A DNA stretch of 64,000 bases from NCBI RefSeq assembly GCF_000426245.1, contig NZ_AUEZ01000027.1, forward strand, positions 37,116 through 101,115, given 5' to 3'. The DNA is from Bradyrhizobium sp. Ai1a-2. GTDB taxonomy: Bacteria; Pseudomonadota; Alphaproteobacteria; Rhizobiales; Xanthobacteraceae. Shown one piece after another: positions 16,687-24,741 of the stretch (position 1 is the first letter of the stretch; each line of letters starts with the position of its first letter). A program made the translations under genes and the position numbers. The notes below the pieces were generated by a model. It did no database searches. It had not been told where the DNA came from and saw nothing but the letters and a program-made list of their open reading frames with translations.

Positions 16687-17619
16687 TTAGCCGGCATCTG
16701 GCGCGGCCAATGGCGGCAGGCTTTCGCACTTGCGCGTGAGATCGATGAGCTGGCGCAGACCGGGTGGCGGTTGTCGGCGGCTCGGATAGTAGATGGTGAA
16801 TGGCGGGCCTTCGGAGGCCCATTTCGGCAGCAGGATTTCCAGCGCGCCGGATGCGACTTCCGCTTCGACCCGTCGTTGCAGGCAATAGACAAAGCCCACG
16901 CCGCGCAACGCCATGTCGACCGCATGTTCGGTCTCGTTGGCGCAGACGGGCCCGCGGACATCGATCCGGATCATGGAATCGCCGTTGCCCAACTCCCACG
17001 GGAAGTTGCGGTTACTGCCGATGCGCATCTCGACGCACGGAAGCTGTAGCAGATCGCCTGGAGCATCGGGACGCCCGGCACGCGCGATCAGTTCGGGCGA
17101 TCCGACCACGACCCACTTCAACGGCCTGGTCAGCGCGATTCCTACCATGTCCAGCGGCACGCGATCGCCATAGCGGATGCCGGCGTCAAAGCCCTCCGCG
17201 ATGATATCGACCATGTGGTCCTCGACGGTCACGTCGACATGCATACCCGGAAACTCCTTGCAGTACTGCGGCAGCACAGGACCAAGCACAAGGCGTGCGG
17301 CATCGCGGAGAACGTTGAGACGAAGCCGCCCCACGGGGACACGTCGATGGTTCTCCAGCCCGGTCAAGGCATCGCGGATGGTGCGAAATCCGTTCTCCAG
17401 TTCAGCCGCGAGCGAGGCGCCGGCCTCCGTCGGCCTGATGGAGCGGCTGGAGCGATGCAAGAGCCTCACGCCCAGATCGGACTCCAGCTTGCGCAGGCGA
17501 TGGCTCAGGGCGGACGTACTCACGCCGAGCTCAATGCCCGCTTTGGCCAGGCTGCCGCGGCGCACGATCGTCAGGAACACGTTCAGATCCGCCAGCATGT
17601 TCCGGTCGAACGTTTTCAT
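16687..17619 (-). CDS. LysR-family transcriptional regulator
   Basis: 310 residues from the ATG at 17619 (MKTFDRNMLADLNVFLTIV); the frame extends 49 residues upstream but without family similarity. The N-terminal winged helix-turn-helix is typical: SLAKAGIELGVSTSALSHRLRKLESDLGVRLLHRSSRSIRPTEAG. The effector domain belongs to the PBP type 2 group found in regulators of aldo/keto reductases and short-chain dehydrogenases. It is divergent from the aldo/keto reductase at 17770, and the 150-bp gap carries a perfect LysR-type palindrome. I infer that it controls that gene and itself. Confidence 0.93.
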   Translation of the reverse strand: MKTFDRNMLADLNVFLTIVRRGSLAKAGIELGVSTSALSHRLRKLESDLGVRLLHRSSRSIRPTEAGASLAAELENGFRTIRDALTGLENHRRVPVGRLRLNVLRDAARLVLGPVLPQYCKEFPGMHVDVTVEDHMVDIIAEGFDAGIRYGDRVPLDMVGIALTRPLKWVVVGSPELIARAGRPDAPGDLLQLPCVEMRIGSNRNFPWELGNGDSMIRIDVRGPVCANETEHAVDMALRGVGFVYCLQRRVEAEVASGALEILLPKWASEGPPFTIYYPSRRQPPPGLRQLIDLTRKCESLPPLAAPDAG

Positions 17620-17638
17620 GAACGGCCCCTCAAGGCGT

Positions 17639-17657
17639 CGTTGAGCTGCACTCAACG
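17639..17657. promoter_or_regulatory. LysR-type operator (T-N11-A palindrome)
   Basis: CGTTGAG (17639-17645), five bases, then CTCAACG (17651-17657) form a perfect inverted repeat. Within it T17642 and A17654 are separated by 11 bases, the LysR box rule. It lies 20 bases upstream of the LysR start and 113 bases upstream of the aldo/keto reductase start, the place expected for an autoregulatory, divergent control site. Confidence 0.7.
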
Positions 17658-17769
17658 AACCTACCCTGGTGGCCGCCGTTTTACGACCCATACTCAAGCT
17701 CAAGGAAGAGACGCCGCGCATGGCGCCACGCTTCTCGGCGCCTCCCCGCATGACCGAAGGAGACACTCG

Positions 17770-18906
17770 ATGACGAAACGAACTGGCAGTCGCAGGGATT
17801 TCCTCACCGTCGCCGCGGCAGCGGTCGGCGCCCTCGCGGCACCGTCATTGGTTACAGCCGCCACCGATAGCAAAGGAGACAATCGCATGGCACAGGCAAA
17901 TCGGGCAACACAACTTTTCAAGCCGGGGTTCCGCTTCGGGCTGGGCGGCGTCCCGCTTGGCAATGAATTCAACAAGGTTACGGACGAGGATGCCGAGGCC
18001 ACGCTCGAGGCTGCCTGGAGCGCCGGCGTGCGTTATTTCGACGTGGCCCCCTGGTACGGCTTCGGATTGTCCGAACGCCGCTTCGGCCATTTCCTGCACA
18101 ACAAGCCGCGCAGCGACTACGTGCTGTCGTCCAAGGTCGGCAAGCTGTTCAAGGCCTCGAAGAACAACCGGCATGCGGACATCTTTCCATTGTCGGACTC
18201 TCCGAATGACGTCACCTACGACTACAGCGCCGACGGCGTTCGCCGTTCGATCGAGGACAGCCTGCAGCGCCTCGGCGTCGACAGCCTCGACGTGGCATTC
18301 GTCCACGACCTCTCGCCGGATTTTCCGTACTTCCCGACATCATGGCAGGAGCAGTTCGCGATCGCCGAACGCGGCGCGTTCCCGGCACTGTCGCGCATGC
18401 GCGAGGAAGGCCTCATCAAGGCCTGGGGCATCGGCGTGAATTGTCCCGAGCCTATCCTGCGCGTCATCGACGTTGCCGATCCCGACGTCTGCCTGTGCGC
18501 CTCGCAGTATTCGCTGGTCGATCATGCCAACGCGGTCGACCAGGTTTTCCCGGCGGTGCGGAACAAGAACGTGTCGCTCGTGATCGGCTCGGCGCTGAAC
18601 GCAGGCTTCATCTCCGGCAGTCCGCGCTACAATTACGGGCCGAACAATCACAAGATCTCTCCGGCCCATATCGAGAAACGCGACCGGCTGCGTGCAGCGG
18701 CCGCCCGCCACGGCGTCGATCTGCGGACCGCGGCGTTGCAGTTTTCATCGGCCCCTGACGTTGTCGTCGCGCTGGTCGTAGGCGCGAGCAGCCACCGGCA
18801 GATCCTCGAGGACTACAATTCGATGCAGGCCAAGATCCCCGCGGAATTCTGGCAGGAGCTGAAGGAAGGCGGCCTCATCGAACAGGCAGCCACAGTCCCG
18901 GCCTGA
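17770..18906 (+). CDS. Tat-exported aldo/keto reductase
   Basis: 378 residues from the ATG at 17770, which has an AAGGAG ribosome site; the frame is open further upstream but only as antisense of the regulator. The N-terminus KRTGSRRDFLTVAAAAVGALAAPSLVTAA is a twin-arginine signal. The aldo/keto reductase barrel follows: FGLGGVPLGNEF, then YFDVAPWYGFGLSERRFG (active-site Asp and Tyr), then VLSSKVGK (Lys), then DVAFVHDLS (His). Folded export with a nicotinamide or other cofactor is implied, and the substrate is unknown. It resembles the D-threo-aldose 1-dehydrogenase/L-fucose dehydrogenase group. It is divergent from its probable LysR regulator. Confidence 0.88.
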   Translation: MTKRTGSRRDFLTVAAAAVGALAAPSLVTAATDSKGDNRMAQANRATQLFKPGFRFGLGGVPLGNEFNKVTDEDAEATLEAAWSAGVRYFDVAPWYGFGLSERRFGHFLHNKPRSDYVLSSKVGKLFKASKNNRHADIFPLSDSPNDVTYDYSADGVRRSIEDSLQRLGVDSLDVAFVHDLSPDFPYFPTSWQEQFAIAERGAFPALSRMREEGLIKAWGIGVNCPEPILRVIDVADPDVCLCASQYSLVDHANAVDQVFPAVRNKNVSLVIGSALNAGFISGSPRYNYGPNNHKISPAHIEKRDRLRAAAARHGVDLRTAALQFSSAPDVVVALVVGASSHRQILEDYNSMQAKIPAEFWQELKEGGLIEQAATVPA

Positions 18907-18992
18907 CGGCCGGGGCAACGGGGCGATGGCTGACAGGCGGGCGATACGCCTCCGCAACCCGGCCGGAGATTGCGGAGGGCGGATCGCGAAGG

Positions 18993-19064
18993 GCATGATC
19001 CGGAGAAGTGGAAGCCGGTTTTCCCTCGCGACAAACGCGAAGCGTTTGCGCGGAGATCATGCTC
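18993..19064. repeat. Palindromic intergenic repeat, second copy of the 518-567 family
   Basis: It begins GCATGATCCGGAGAAGTGG and ends GATCATGCTC. Compared with 518-567 it is reverse-oriented and has an extra ~20-base insert containing an ACGCGAAGCGT core. It lies just after the aldo/keto reductase and before murA. Confidence 0.65.
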
Positions 19065-19077
19065 CAACAAAGAGATG

Positions 19078-19115
19078 AGACCATGATCCGATCCGTCCAA
19101 TCGGATCATGATCTC
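19078..19115. repeat. Palindrome ATGATCCGAT...ATCGGATCAT, copy of the 467-504 element
   Basis: Near-perfect inverted repeat with the same core arms as the palindrome after dnaA. Together with 18993-19064 it reproduces the pair at 467-567 in reverse order. It lies about 105 bases before the murA start codon. Confidence 0.6.
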
Positions 19116-19219
19116 AGGGCATGACTTGGACGGACCTTATGTGCTATGTCGCTGTCACCGCCCATTGATTCCGTTGCGGAATCTTCCGCGCGTGAACAAG
19201 CCAACCCGTCGAGGACAAC

Positions 19220-20515
19220 GTGGCGCCCATCCAATATATCGTCGAGGGCGGGCACCGGCTCTCGGGCACGATCGAGCCGGCCGGCAACAAGAACGCGGCG
19301 CTGCCGATCATCGCGGCGGCGCTTTTGACCGAGCACCCGGTCACGCTGACGAATGTACCGCGGATCCGCGACACCGAGACACTGGTCGAGCTTTGCCGCT
19401 CCGTCGGCGCCTCGGCCGAGTGGACCGAGCGCAACACGCTTGCAATCCACGCCAAGGAAATCCGCGCCGCCGATCTCGATCCGGAACTGTGCGCGCGGAT
19501 TCGCGCATCGATCCTGCTCGCGGGCCCCCTGCTCGCCCGCTGCGGCGAAGTCGCATTGCCGCCGCCCGGCGGCGACGTGATCGGCCGCCGCCGCCTCGAC
19601 ACGCATTTCCTCGCGTTCGAGCAGCTCGGCGCGACCGTCACCGCGACCCACCGGCTCGAGTTCCGCGCCTCTCGCCTGAAGGGCGCCGACGTGTTCCTCG
19701 ACGAGCCCAGCGTCACCGCGACCGAAAACGCGCTGGTCGCAGCCGTGGCCGCCCGCGGCACCACCTACCTGCGCAACGCCGCATCCGAGCCCCATGTGCA
19801 GGATCTCGCGCATTTCCTGGTCGCGCTCGGCGCCAAGATCGAGGGCATCGGCACCAACACCATCATCGTGCAAGGCCCCGCCACGCTCGGCGGCACGGAC
19901 TACGCGATCCAGCCCGACCACATCGAGGTCGGCTCGCTGATCGGGCTTGCCGCAGTGACGCGCTCGCCGCTCCGCATCGCGCGCGCCGGCGTCGATCATC
20001 TGCGCTCGATCCGGATGGGTTTCGAGCGGCTCGGCATCGTCTGCGGCGTCGAGGGCGACGACCTCGTCGTGCCCTCGAACCAGACCATGAAGATCCACGA
20101 CGATTTCGGCGGTCATGTGCCGAAACTCGAGGACCAGCCGTGGCCGGCCTTCCCGGCGGACTTAATGTCGATCGCGATCGTCACCGCCACGCAGTGCGAT
20201 GGCGTCATCCTGATGTTCGAAAAGATGTTCGAATCGCGGATGTTCTTCGTCGATAAGCTGATCGCGATGGGCGGCCGCATCGTGCTGTGCGACCCGCATC
20301 GCGCCATCGTCGCCGGTCCGAGCCGGCTGCGCGGCGCGCCGATGACCTCTCCCGACATCCGCGCCGGCATGGCGATGCTGCTCGCGGCGGTCTGCGCCGA
20401 GGGCACTTCCACGATCAACAATGCCGACCAGATCGAGCGCGGCTACGAACGGATCGAGCAGCGGCTGAACGCGCTCGGCGCCAAGATCACCCGCGTGCCC
20501 GAACGCGTGCGGTAG
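19220..20515 (+). CDS. murA: UDP-N-acetylglucosamine 1-carboxyvinyltransferase-like protein (MurA homologue, Cys-to-Asp active site)
   Basis: 431 residues from a GTG with a GAGGACAAC ribosome site. The EPSP-synthase fold is clear: GTIEPAGNKNAALPIIAAALL with active-site Lys near 24, RIRASILLAGPLLARCGEVALPPPGGDVIG, PWPAFPADL with the catalytic Asp, and RGAPMTSPDIRAGMAMLLAA. MurA normally adds enolpyruvate to UDP-GlcNAc, the first committed step of peptidoglycan synthesis, using a Cys in the loop GGCAIG. Here that residue is Asp119 (GGDVIG). Asp at this place is known from naturally fosfomycin-resistant MurA proteins such as that of Mycobacterium. Whether this is the only MurA of the cell or a paralogue cannot be told from the window. 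Confidence 0.88.
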   Translation: MAPIQYIVEGGHRLSGTIEPAGNKNAALPIIAAALLTEHPVTLTNVPRIRDTETLVELCRSVGASAEWTERNTLAIHAKEIRAADLDPELCARIRASILLAGPLLARCGEVALPPPGGDVIGRRRLDTHFLAFEQLGATVTATHRLEFRASRLKGADVFLDEPSVTATENALVAAVAARGTTYLRNAASEPHVQDLAHFLVALGAKIEGIGTNTIIVQGPATLGGTDYAIQPDHIEVGSLIGLAAVTRSPLRIARAGVDHLRSIRMGFERLGIVCGVEGDDLVVPSNQTMKIHDDFGGHVPKLEDQPWPAFPADLMSIAIVTATQCDGVILMFEKMFESRMFFVDKLIAMGGRIVLCDPHRAIVAGPSRLRGAPMTSPDIRAGMAMLLAAVCAEGTSTINNADQIERGYERIEQRLNALGAKITRVPERVR

Positions 20516-20592
20516 AGAGAATCTCCGCTATATTAGGAACAATCGGCAAAGCTGTCCGTTGCACTGCCGGTTCCCCACAGGCAGGTGCGTCC

Positions 20593-20880
20593 ATGCGCGT
20601 TCGTCTGCCCAGATTTCTCCAGATCACCGGCGGCGACGCCGCCAGTCTCACCATTGCCGCGGCAGCCGTCGCGGCGCTGACGATTTCGCTCTGGCTCGCG
20701 CACGGCAACGAGAACCCGGGCGGTATCGCGGGCATCCCGGTCGTGATCCCGCACCATTCGGCAGCGCTACTGACCAGCGAGCCCGCCCACGTTCGCGACC
20801 CCCGTGTCGGACAGATCGCCGACGGCATCATCGAGGCCCAGCAGCGCGAAATCATCGCGATCAGGCAGGGCAAGCCGTAG
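20593..20880 (+). CDS. Small membrane-anchored DUF305-like protein
   Basis: 95 residues from the ATG at 20593, 77 bases after murA. One hydrophobic segment (ASLTIAAAAVAALTISLWLA, about residues 18-37) is followed by VVIPHHSAALLTSEPAHVRDPRVGQIADGIIEAQQREIIAIRQ. That part matches the C-terminal half of DUF305 proteins, whose pattern is MIPHHQ...DPEVRALAEEIIAAQQAEI. The N-terminal helix pair of full DUF305 domains is missing, so this is a half-size version. DUF305 proteins have been linked to copper handling (CopM), but this fragment keeps few potential ligands beyond the HH pair. It could be cotranscribed with murA. Confidence 0.7.
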   Translation: MRVRLPRFLQITGGDAASLTIAAAAVAALTISLWLAHGNENPGGIAGIPVVIPHHSAALLTSEPAHVRDPRVGQIADGIIEAQQREIIAIRQGKP

Positions 20881-20887
20881 CCCCAGA

Positions 20888-20980
20888 CGTAGCCCGGGTG
20901 GAGCGAAGCGCAACCCGGGGACAGTCGCACCAGTACTCGCGGGCGGTTCCGGGTTACGCTTCGCTCCACCCGGGCTACGG
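20888..20980. repeat. Long GC-rich palindrome (CGTAGCCCGGGTGGAGCG family)
   Basis: Arms of about 31 bases, CGTAGCCCGGGTGGAGCGAA... and its reverse complement, flank a 30-base loop. It lies right after the DUF305-like gene and may end its transcript. It is one member of a family of boxes with similar design in this window (51413, 55689, 55804, 60944). Confidence 0.75.
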
Positions 20981-21051
20981 CATTCGCGTTCCGGCTATTA
21001 CAGTGGCCGTTCCGCCACCTTTTGGGCGCGTGGCGGTGCTAATCCGGTTCC

Positions 21052-22455
21052 ATGACCTCAACCGAGAACATCGAACGCGCTTCGATGGCGCCACGCGTGG
21101 CCGCGCGTGCGCCTTCTCACCATTTGCGCGCCGAGCTCGCTGAGACCCTACGCCTTGCGGTGCCGATGGCGCTGACGCAACTCGGCCAGATCGCGATGAT
21201 GACGACCGACCTCGCCTTCATCGGCCGGCTCGGCGACGAGGCTGTTGCCGCCGCGGCGTTGGCGGGCACGGTCTACTTCGTTAGCTTCACCTTCGGCATG
21301 GGCCTGATGTCCGCCGTCGCCCCGCTGGCGGCGCAAGCCTTTGGCGCTCGCGATCCGCGCATGGTGCGGCGCTCGCTTCGCGTCGGGCTGTGGGCCGCGC
21401 TGTTCATCACTTTGCCGCTGATGGTGCTGCCGTTCCGCGGCGAGCAGATCCTGCTCGCGCTCGGCCAAGCCCCGACGGCGGCGCAGCTCGCGCAGCAATA
21501 TCTGTTCGGCCTCGCCTGGGGCATGCTGCCGGCGCTGTGGTTCATTGCAATCCGCGGCTTCATGAGCGCGGTCAACCGGCCCGAGCCGGTGCTGTGGATC
21601 ACGCTCGCGGCGATCCCGGCCAATGCGCTGCTGGTCTATTTCCTGCTCTATGGCGCGTTCGGCGTCCCGCCGCTCGGACTGTTCGGCGCCGGCCTTGCCA
21701 CCTCGATCGTCAATCTCGCGACCTTCCTCGCCGGACTGTGGTTCGCCTACCGCCGCCCGCCGTTCAGGAAATACCAGGTGCTCGGCCGTGTCTGGCGTCT
21801 TGACTGGCCGCTGATGCGGCAGCTCGTCATTGTCGGCGCACCGATCTCGGTCTCGTTCCTGCTCGAATATGGCCTGTTCGGCGCCGCGGGATTGTTGATG
21901 GGCCTGATCTCGACGGCCGCACTGGCCGCGCATCAGATCGCGCTGCAGATCGCGGCCATCCTGTTCATGGTGCCGTTCGGCATCGGCATGGCGGCGACCG
22001 TCCGTGTCGTTCATGCCGTCGGACGCGCCGATGCGCCCGCGGTCAGGCGCGCAGGGCTCGTTGCAACCGGGCTCGGCATCGCCTTCATGTCGGTGATGAC
22101 GCTCCTTGTCATTCTCGGGCGATTCGCGATCGCCGAGATCTTCCTCGGCGAAGCGGCCGAGGCGACCGCGCAATTGACGGCCTCGCTGCTCCTGGTCGGC
22201 TCGACGTTCTTCATCGCCGACGGCGTGCAGACGGTTGCGGCCGGCGCATTGCGCGGCATGAACGATACACGCCTGCCGCTGGTGTTCGCCACGATCAGCT
22301 ACTGGCTGATCGGGTTCACCTCCGCGTGCCTGCTCGGCTTCCTGACCACGCTCGGCGCAGTCGGCATCTGGATCGGGCTATCGGCCGGCACCGCGGCCTA
22401 TGCGCTGCTGCTGATCTTGCGTTTCCGCCTGCTGACCAGCAGACTGGCCGTGTGA
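21052..22455 (+). CDS. MATE-family multidrug/cation antiporter (NorM-like)
   Basis: 467 residues, 12 hydrophobic segments in two related halves. Typical stretches are ETLRLAVPMALTQLGQIAMMTTDLAFIGRLGDEAVAAAALA at the N-terminus, GLMSAVAPLAAQAFGARD, and VQTVAAGALRGMNDTRLPLVF in the second half. MATE proteins exchange Na+ or H+ for drugs or metabolites at the inner membrane. The stop codon overlaps by one base the ATG of the downstream DUF2867 gene, so the two are probably translated together. Confidence 0.95.
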   Translation: MTSTENIERASMAPRVAARAPSHHLRAELAETLRLAVPMALTQLGQIAMMTTDLAFIGRLGDEAVAAAALAGTVYFVSFTFGMGLMSAVAPLAAQAFGARDPRMVRRSLRVGLWAALFITLPLMVLPFRGEQILLALGQAPTAAQLAQQYLFGLAWGMLPALWFIAIRGFMSAVNRPEPVLWITLAAIPANALLVYFLLYGAFGVPPLGLFGAGLATSIVNLATFLAGLWFAYRRPPFRKYQVLGRVWRLDWPLMRQLVIVGAPISVSFLLEYGLFGAAGLLMGLISTAALAAHQIALQIAAILFMVPFGIGMAATVRVVHAVGRADAPAVRRAGLVATGLGIAFMSVMTLLVILGRFAIAEIFLGEAAEATAQLTASLLLVGSTFFIADGVQTVAAGALRGMNDTRLPLVFATISYWLIGFTSACLLGFLTTLGAVGIWIGLSAGTAAYALLLILRFRLLTSRLAV

Positions 22456-22928
22456 TGAAAGCGCGCGAGGTCACGCCCGACATCGATCCCGGCCCGTTGC
22501 TCGCCGGCGCGGAGTTCATCGACGCCTTTCGCATCGCCGTCGACGGCACCGCGCTCGATGCGCGCAAGGCAGCCGAGAAGATGTTTGCGCGACGCCAGCG
22601 CTGGATTGAAGCGCTGTTGCGATTGCGCAATTTGATCGTCGCGCCGTTTGGCCTGAAGACATCGGGCGAAGCCGATAGGGCATCGCATGGCATGGTCGGA
22701 CTCTTTCCGGTGCTCAGCGAGACTCCGGAGCGGCTGGTGGCGGGCTTCAACGACAGCCACCTCGATTTTCGCGTGGTCGTTGATGTCACCGCCCATGGCG
22801 GCGGCCAGGAGGTCACCACCACCACGCTGGTGCGGACACATAACTGGCTCGGCCGGATCTATCTTGCGATCATCCTGCCCTTTCACCGTCTGGTCGTAGC
22901 CGCGATGCTGCGGCAGGTCGCGCTTTAG
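22455..22928 (+). CDS. DUF2867 family protein
   Basis: 157 residues from the ATG at 22455 (MKAREVTPDIDPGPLLAGAEFIDAFRI). The central part MVGLFPVLSETPERLVAGFNDSHLDFRVVVDVTAHGG and the end LVRTHNWLGRIYLAIILPFHRLVVAAMLRQVAL match the DUF2867 family, thought to have a SRPBCC-like or related ligand-binding fold. The function is unknown. The start overlaps the MATE stop (TGATG), which argues for a shared role, but no mechanism can be read from the sequence. Confidence 0.8.
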   Translation: MKAREVTPDIDPGPLLAGAEFIDAFRIAVDGTALDARKAAEKMFARRQRWIEALLRLRNLIVAPFGLKTSGEADRASHGMVGLFPVLSETPERLVAGFNDSHLDFRVVVDVTAHGGGQEVTTTTLVRTHNWLGRIYLAIILPFHRLVVAAMLRQVAL

Positions 22929-23098
22929 CTTCAACGCAACCGCGTTGCGCGCCAGGCGCCTTTCTTCAGCAGAACACCTTCATCGCTCGGCCACGCGTAA
23001 GGATTGGGTAGCGAAAGTCGCTATTGGGACTGAGGCGGCTCAATCCACTTGGCATAGGCTGACCAACATGCCACTCTTCCAAAACATGCGGGAGAAGA

Positions 23099-24025
23099 GT
23101 GTTGCGCCGCCATCTCATTTTTTTATCCTCGGTGGTGTTCGCAATATTGATTGCCACTCCGCAAGGTTTCTCTGCCGAGTCTGAACGGTGCCTGGAGCTG
23201 GCTCGCCAGTTTCAAACCACGCAGCCGCAGATCACAGCCCCTGAGGTATCGCTGGCTCTGTTTTCTGCGGCGGATGCGAATTGCCTTGCGCTTGCGACGC
23301 AGTTGTTAGACTTCGGTGCTTCTGCCGATGCGCGTGACCGGCTCGGCGCAAGGCCTCTTAGCCATGCGGCAAGGTTCGGCCACCTCGAAATGGTCGATCT
23401 TTTTCTCTCACGCGGCGCTCCGATCGATGCACGCAATCTCTCGGGGGCGACAGCTCTGTATTTTGCTGCGGAGCGCGGCCACGCCGAAGTCGTGCGCCGA
23501 CTCATCGAACGCGGCGCCGACGTCAAGCTTACGGGGCGCAGCGGGCTATCTCCCCTCGCCGCGGCTGCCTACGCCGGCAGCGATGCAGCCGTCGACGCCT
23601 TGCTGGCGCGTGGTGCAGACGAGCGCTTGCCAGATGCAACAGGCAAGCCGCCAATCCTCTATGCCGCTGCCGCCGGCCACCTCGACATCGTGAAGCGGCT
23701 GCTGGCCCGAAGCATCGACGTTAACGCCCGGTATCCCAACGACCTCACGCTGCTGATGTGGGCAGCCGGAGCCGACGAAAAAGTCGAAGAAGCGGAAGTC
23801 GTCAAGGTTGTGACCTATCTCCTGGACGGCGGCGCACATATTGACGACAGGGATGTGCGTGGGCGCACAGCCCTGATGACCGCGGCGGAGGGGGGACGCG
23901 CGGCGGTCGCTACCCTGCTGCTCGCGCGAGGCGCCGATCCATCGATAAAGGACAAGACCGGCAAACGGGCCGCGGACTTGACCGTATTGACATCGCTACG
24001 TGAAAAACTGGCGACACCTCATTGA
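23099..24025 (+). CDS. Exported ankyrin-repeat protein
   Basis: 308 residues from a GTG with GGAGAAG upstream. A signal peptide (LRRHLIFLSSVVFAILIATPQGFSA) is followed by about seven ankyrin repeats. Clear ones are LGARPLSHAARFGHLEMVDLFLSRGAPIDARN, SGATALYFAAERGHAEVVRRLIERGADV and RGRTALMTAAEGGRAAVATLLLARGADPSI. Periplasmic ankyrin proteins often bind other proteins, for example catalase partners in some bacteria. No enzymatic domain is present. It seems to be a stand-alone gene with the repeat half-element at 24050 after its stop. Confidence 0.88.
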   Translation: MLRRHLIFLSSVVFAILIATPQGFSAESERCLELARQFQTTQPQITAPEVSLALFSAADANCLALATQLLDFGASADARDRLGARPLSHAARFGHLEMVDLFLSRGAPIDARNLSGATALYFAAERGHAEVVRRLIERGADVKLTGRSGLSPLAAAAYAGSDAAVDALLARGADERLPDATGKPPILYAAAAGHLDIVKRLLARSIDVNARYPNDLTLLMWAAGADEKVEEAEVVKVVTYLLDGGAHIDDRDVRGRTALMTAAEGGRAAVATLLLARGADPSIKDKTGKRAADLTVLTSLREKLATPH

Positions 24026-24049
24026 GCTCTAACCCGCCGCCTCCGGTAT

Positions 24050-24073
24050 CCATTTTTCCGGATCATGCTCTAA
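24050..24073. repeat. Half copy of the 518-567 palindromic repeat
   Basis: CCATTTTTCCGGATCATGCTCTA matches the right half of the 518-567 element. It lies between the convergent ankyrin and cytochrome c genes and partly overlaps the cytochrome stop. Confidence 0.5.
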
Positions 24074-24663
24074 AGACCGGCCAGGTACTCCGAAAGTGCG
24101 GCGAGATCGTCGGTTGGCGTGGCGATCATCAGGTCGGACATACCGGGATTGTTGCCGCGTGCGCGTGTGCGGAAGTCGGCGATCGTCTTGGCGAGATATT
24201 CGCGGCTCTGGCCGGCAAGACGTGGCGTGGTGCCAGTGCCCTGAAATTGCTCGAGATGGCAACCGGTGCAGCCCACGGAGTGCTCGGCATCAACGGCCTT
24301 GCGCGCCACGTCCTTGGGCGCTCGCGGCTGGCCGAGATCCGGCCACGGCTTCTGAGAGAAGTAAGCCGCGATTGCCAGCATGTCGTCTTTCTCAAAGGAC
24401 GAAGCGATCGGTTGCATGATGTCGCTCTTGCGATCGCCGCGCTTGAAGTCGCGGAGCTGAATGTAGATGTAGCCTTCGAGCTGTCCCCAGATGACCGGCG
24501 TCGCCTTGTCGACTGGCTTGCCGTTCGTACCATGACAGCTGGCACAGATTTCGACCTTCTCGGCGATTGTCTCTGCAACTGTGGGCGTGACGCCAACAGG
24601 AATTCCCAGGATAGTTCCGATGAGCAACCCGCTTGTAATCAACCAACGCAATTCGACGCCCAT
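24070..24663 (-). CDS. Periplasmic di-heme cytochrome c (c4-like)
   Basis: 197 residues from the ATG at 24663; a GTG two codons earlier is also possible. A signal peptide ends near TVAE. Heme motifs are C40-ASC-H44 and C132-TGC-H136, and each lies in a class I cytochrome c domain. FSQKPWPD and AEHSVGCTGCH are typical of the c4 group. It is downstream of a PQQ alcohol dehydrogenase on the same strand with a 78-base gap, and is the natural electron acceptor that would pass electrons from reduced PQQ to the respiratory chain. Confidence 0.9.
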   Translation of the reverse strand: MGVELRWLITSGLLIGTILGIPVGVTPTVAETIAEKVEICASCHGTNGKPVDKATPVIWGQLEGYIYIQLRDFKRGDRKSDIMQPIASSFEKDDMLAIAAYFSQKPWPDLGQPRAPKDVARKAVDAEHSVGCTGCHLEQFQGTGTTPRLAGQSREYLAKTIADFRTRARGNNPGMSDLMIATPTDDLAALSEYLAGL

Positions 24664-24690
24664 TAACACGATCCCATAAGCCCCAACGAA

Positions 24691-24714
24691 AGCGGGGCCG
24701 CGACCGGCCCCGCT
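24691..24714. terminator. GC-rich hairpin between PQQ dehydrogenase and cytochrome c
   Basis: Arms AGCGGGGCCG and CGGCCCCGCT form a perfect 10-bp stem with a 4-base loop. No strong T-run follows on the minus strand, so it may reduce rather than stop read-through, or protect the upstream mRNA. Confidence 0.5.
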
Positions 24715-24741
24715 GCGTGTCAGGATATGACGGTGGCACGC

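Noticed and set aside
17215..17769. N-terminal extension of the aldo/keto reductase by 185 codons
   Set aside because: It is antisense of the LysR gene; the ATG at 17770 has a good ribosome site and begins a proper Tat signal.
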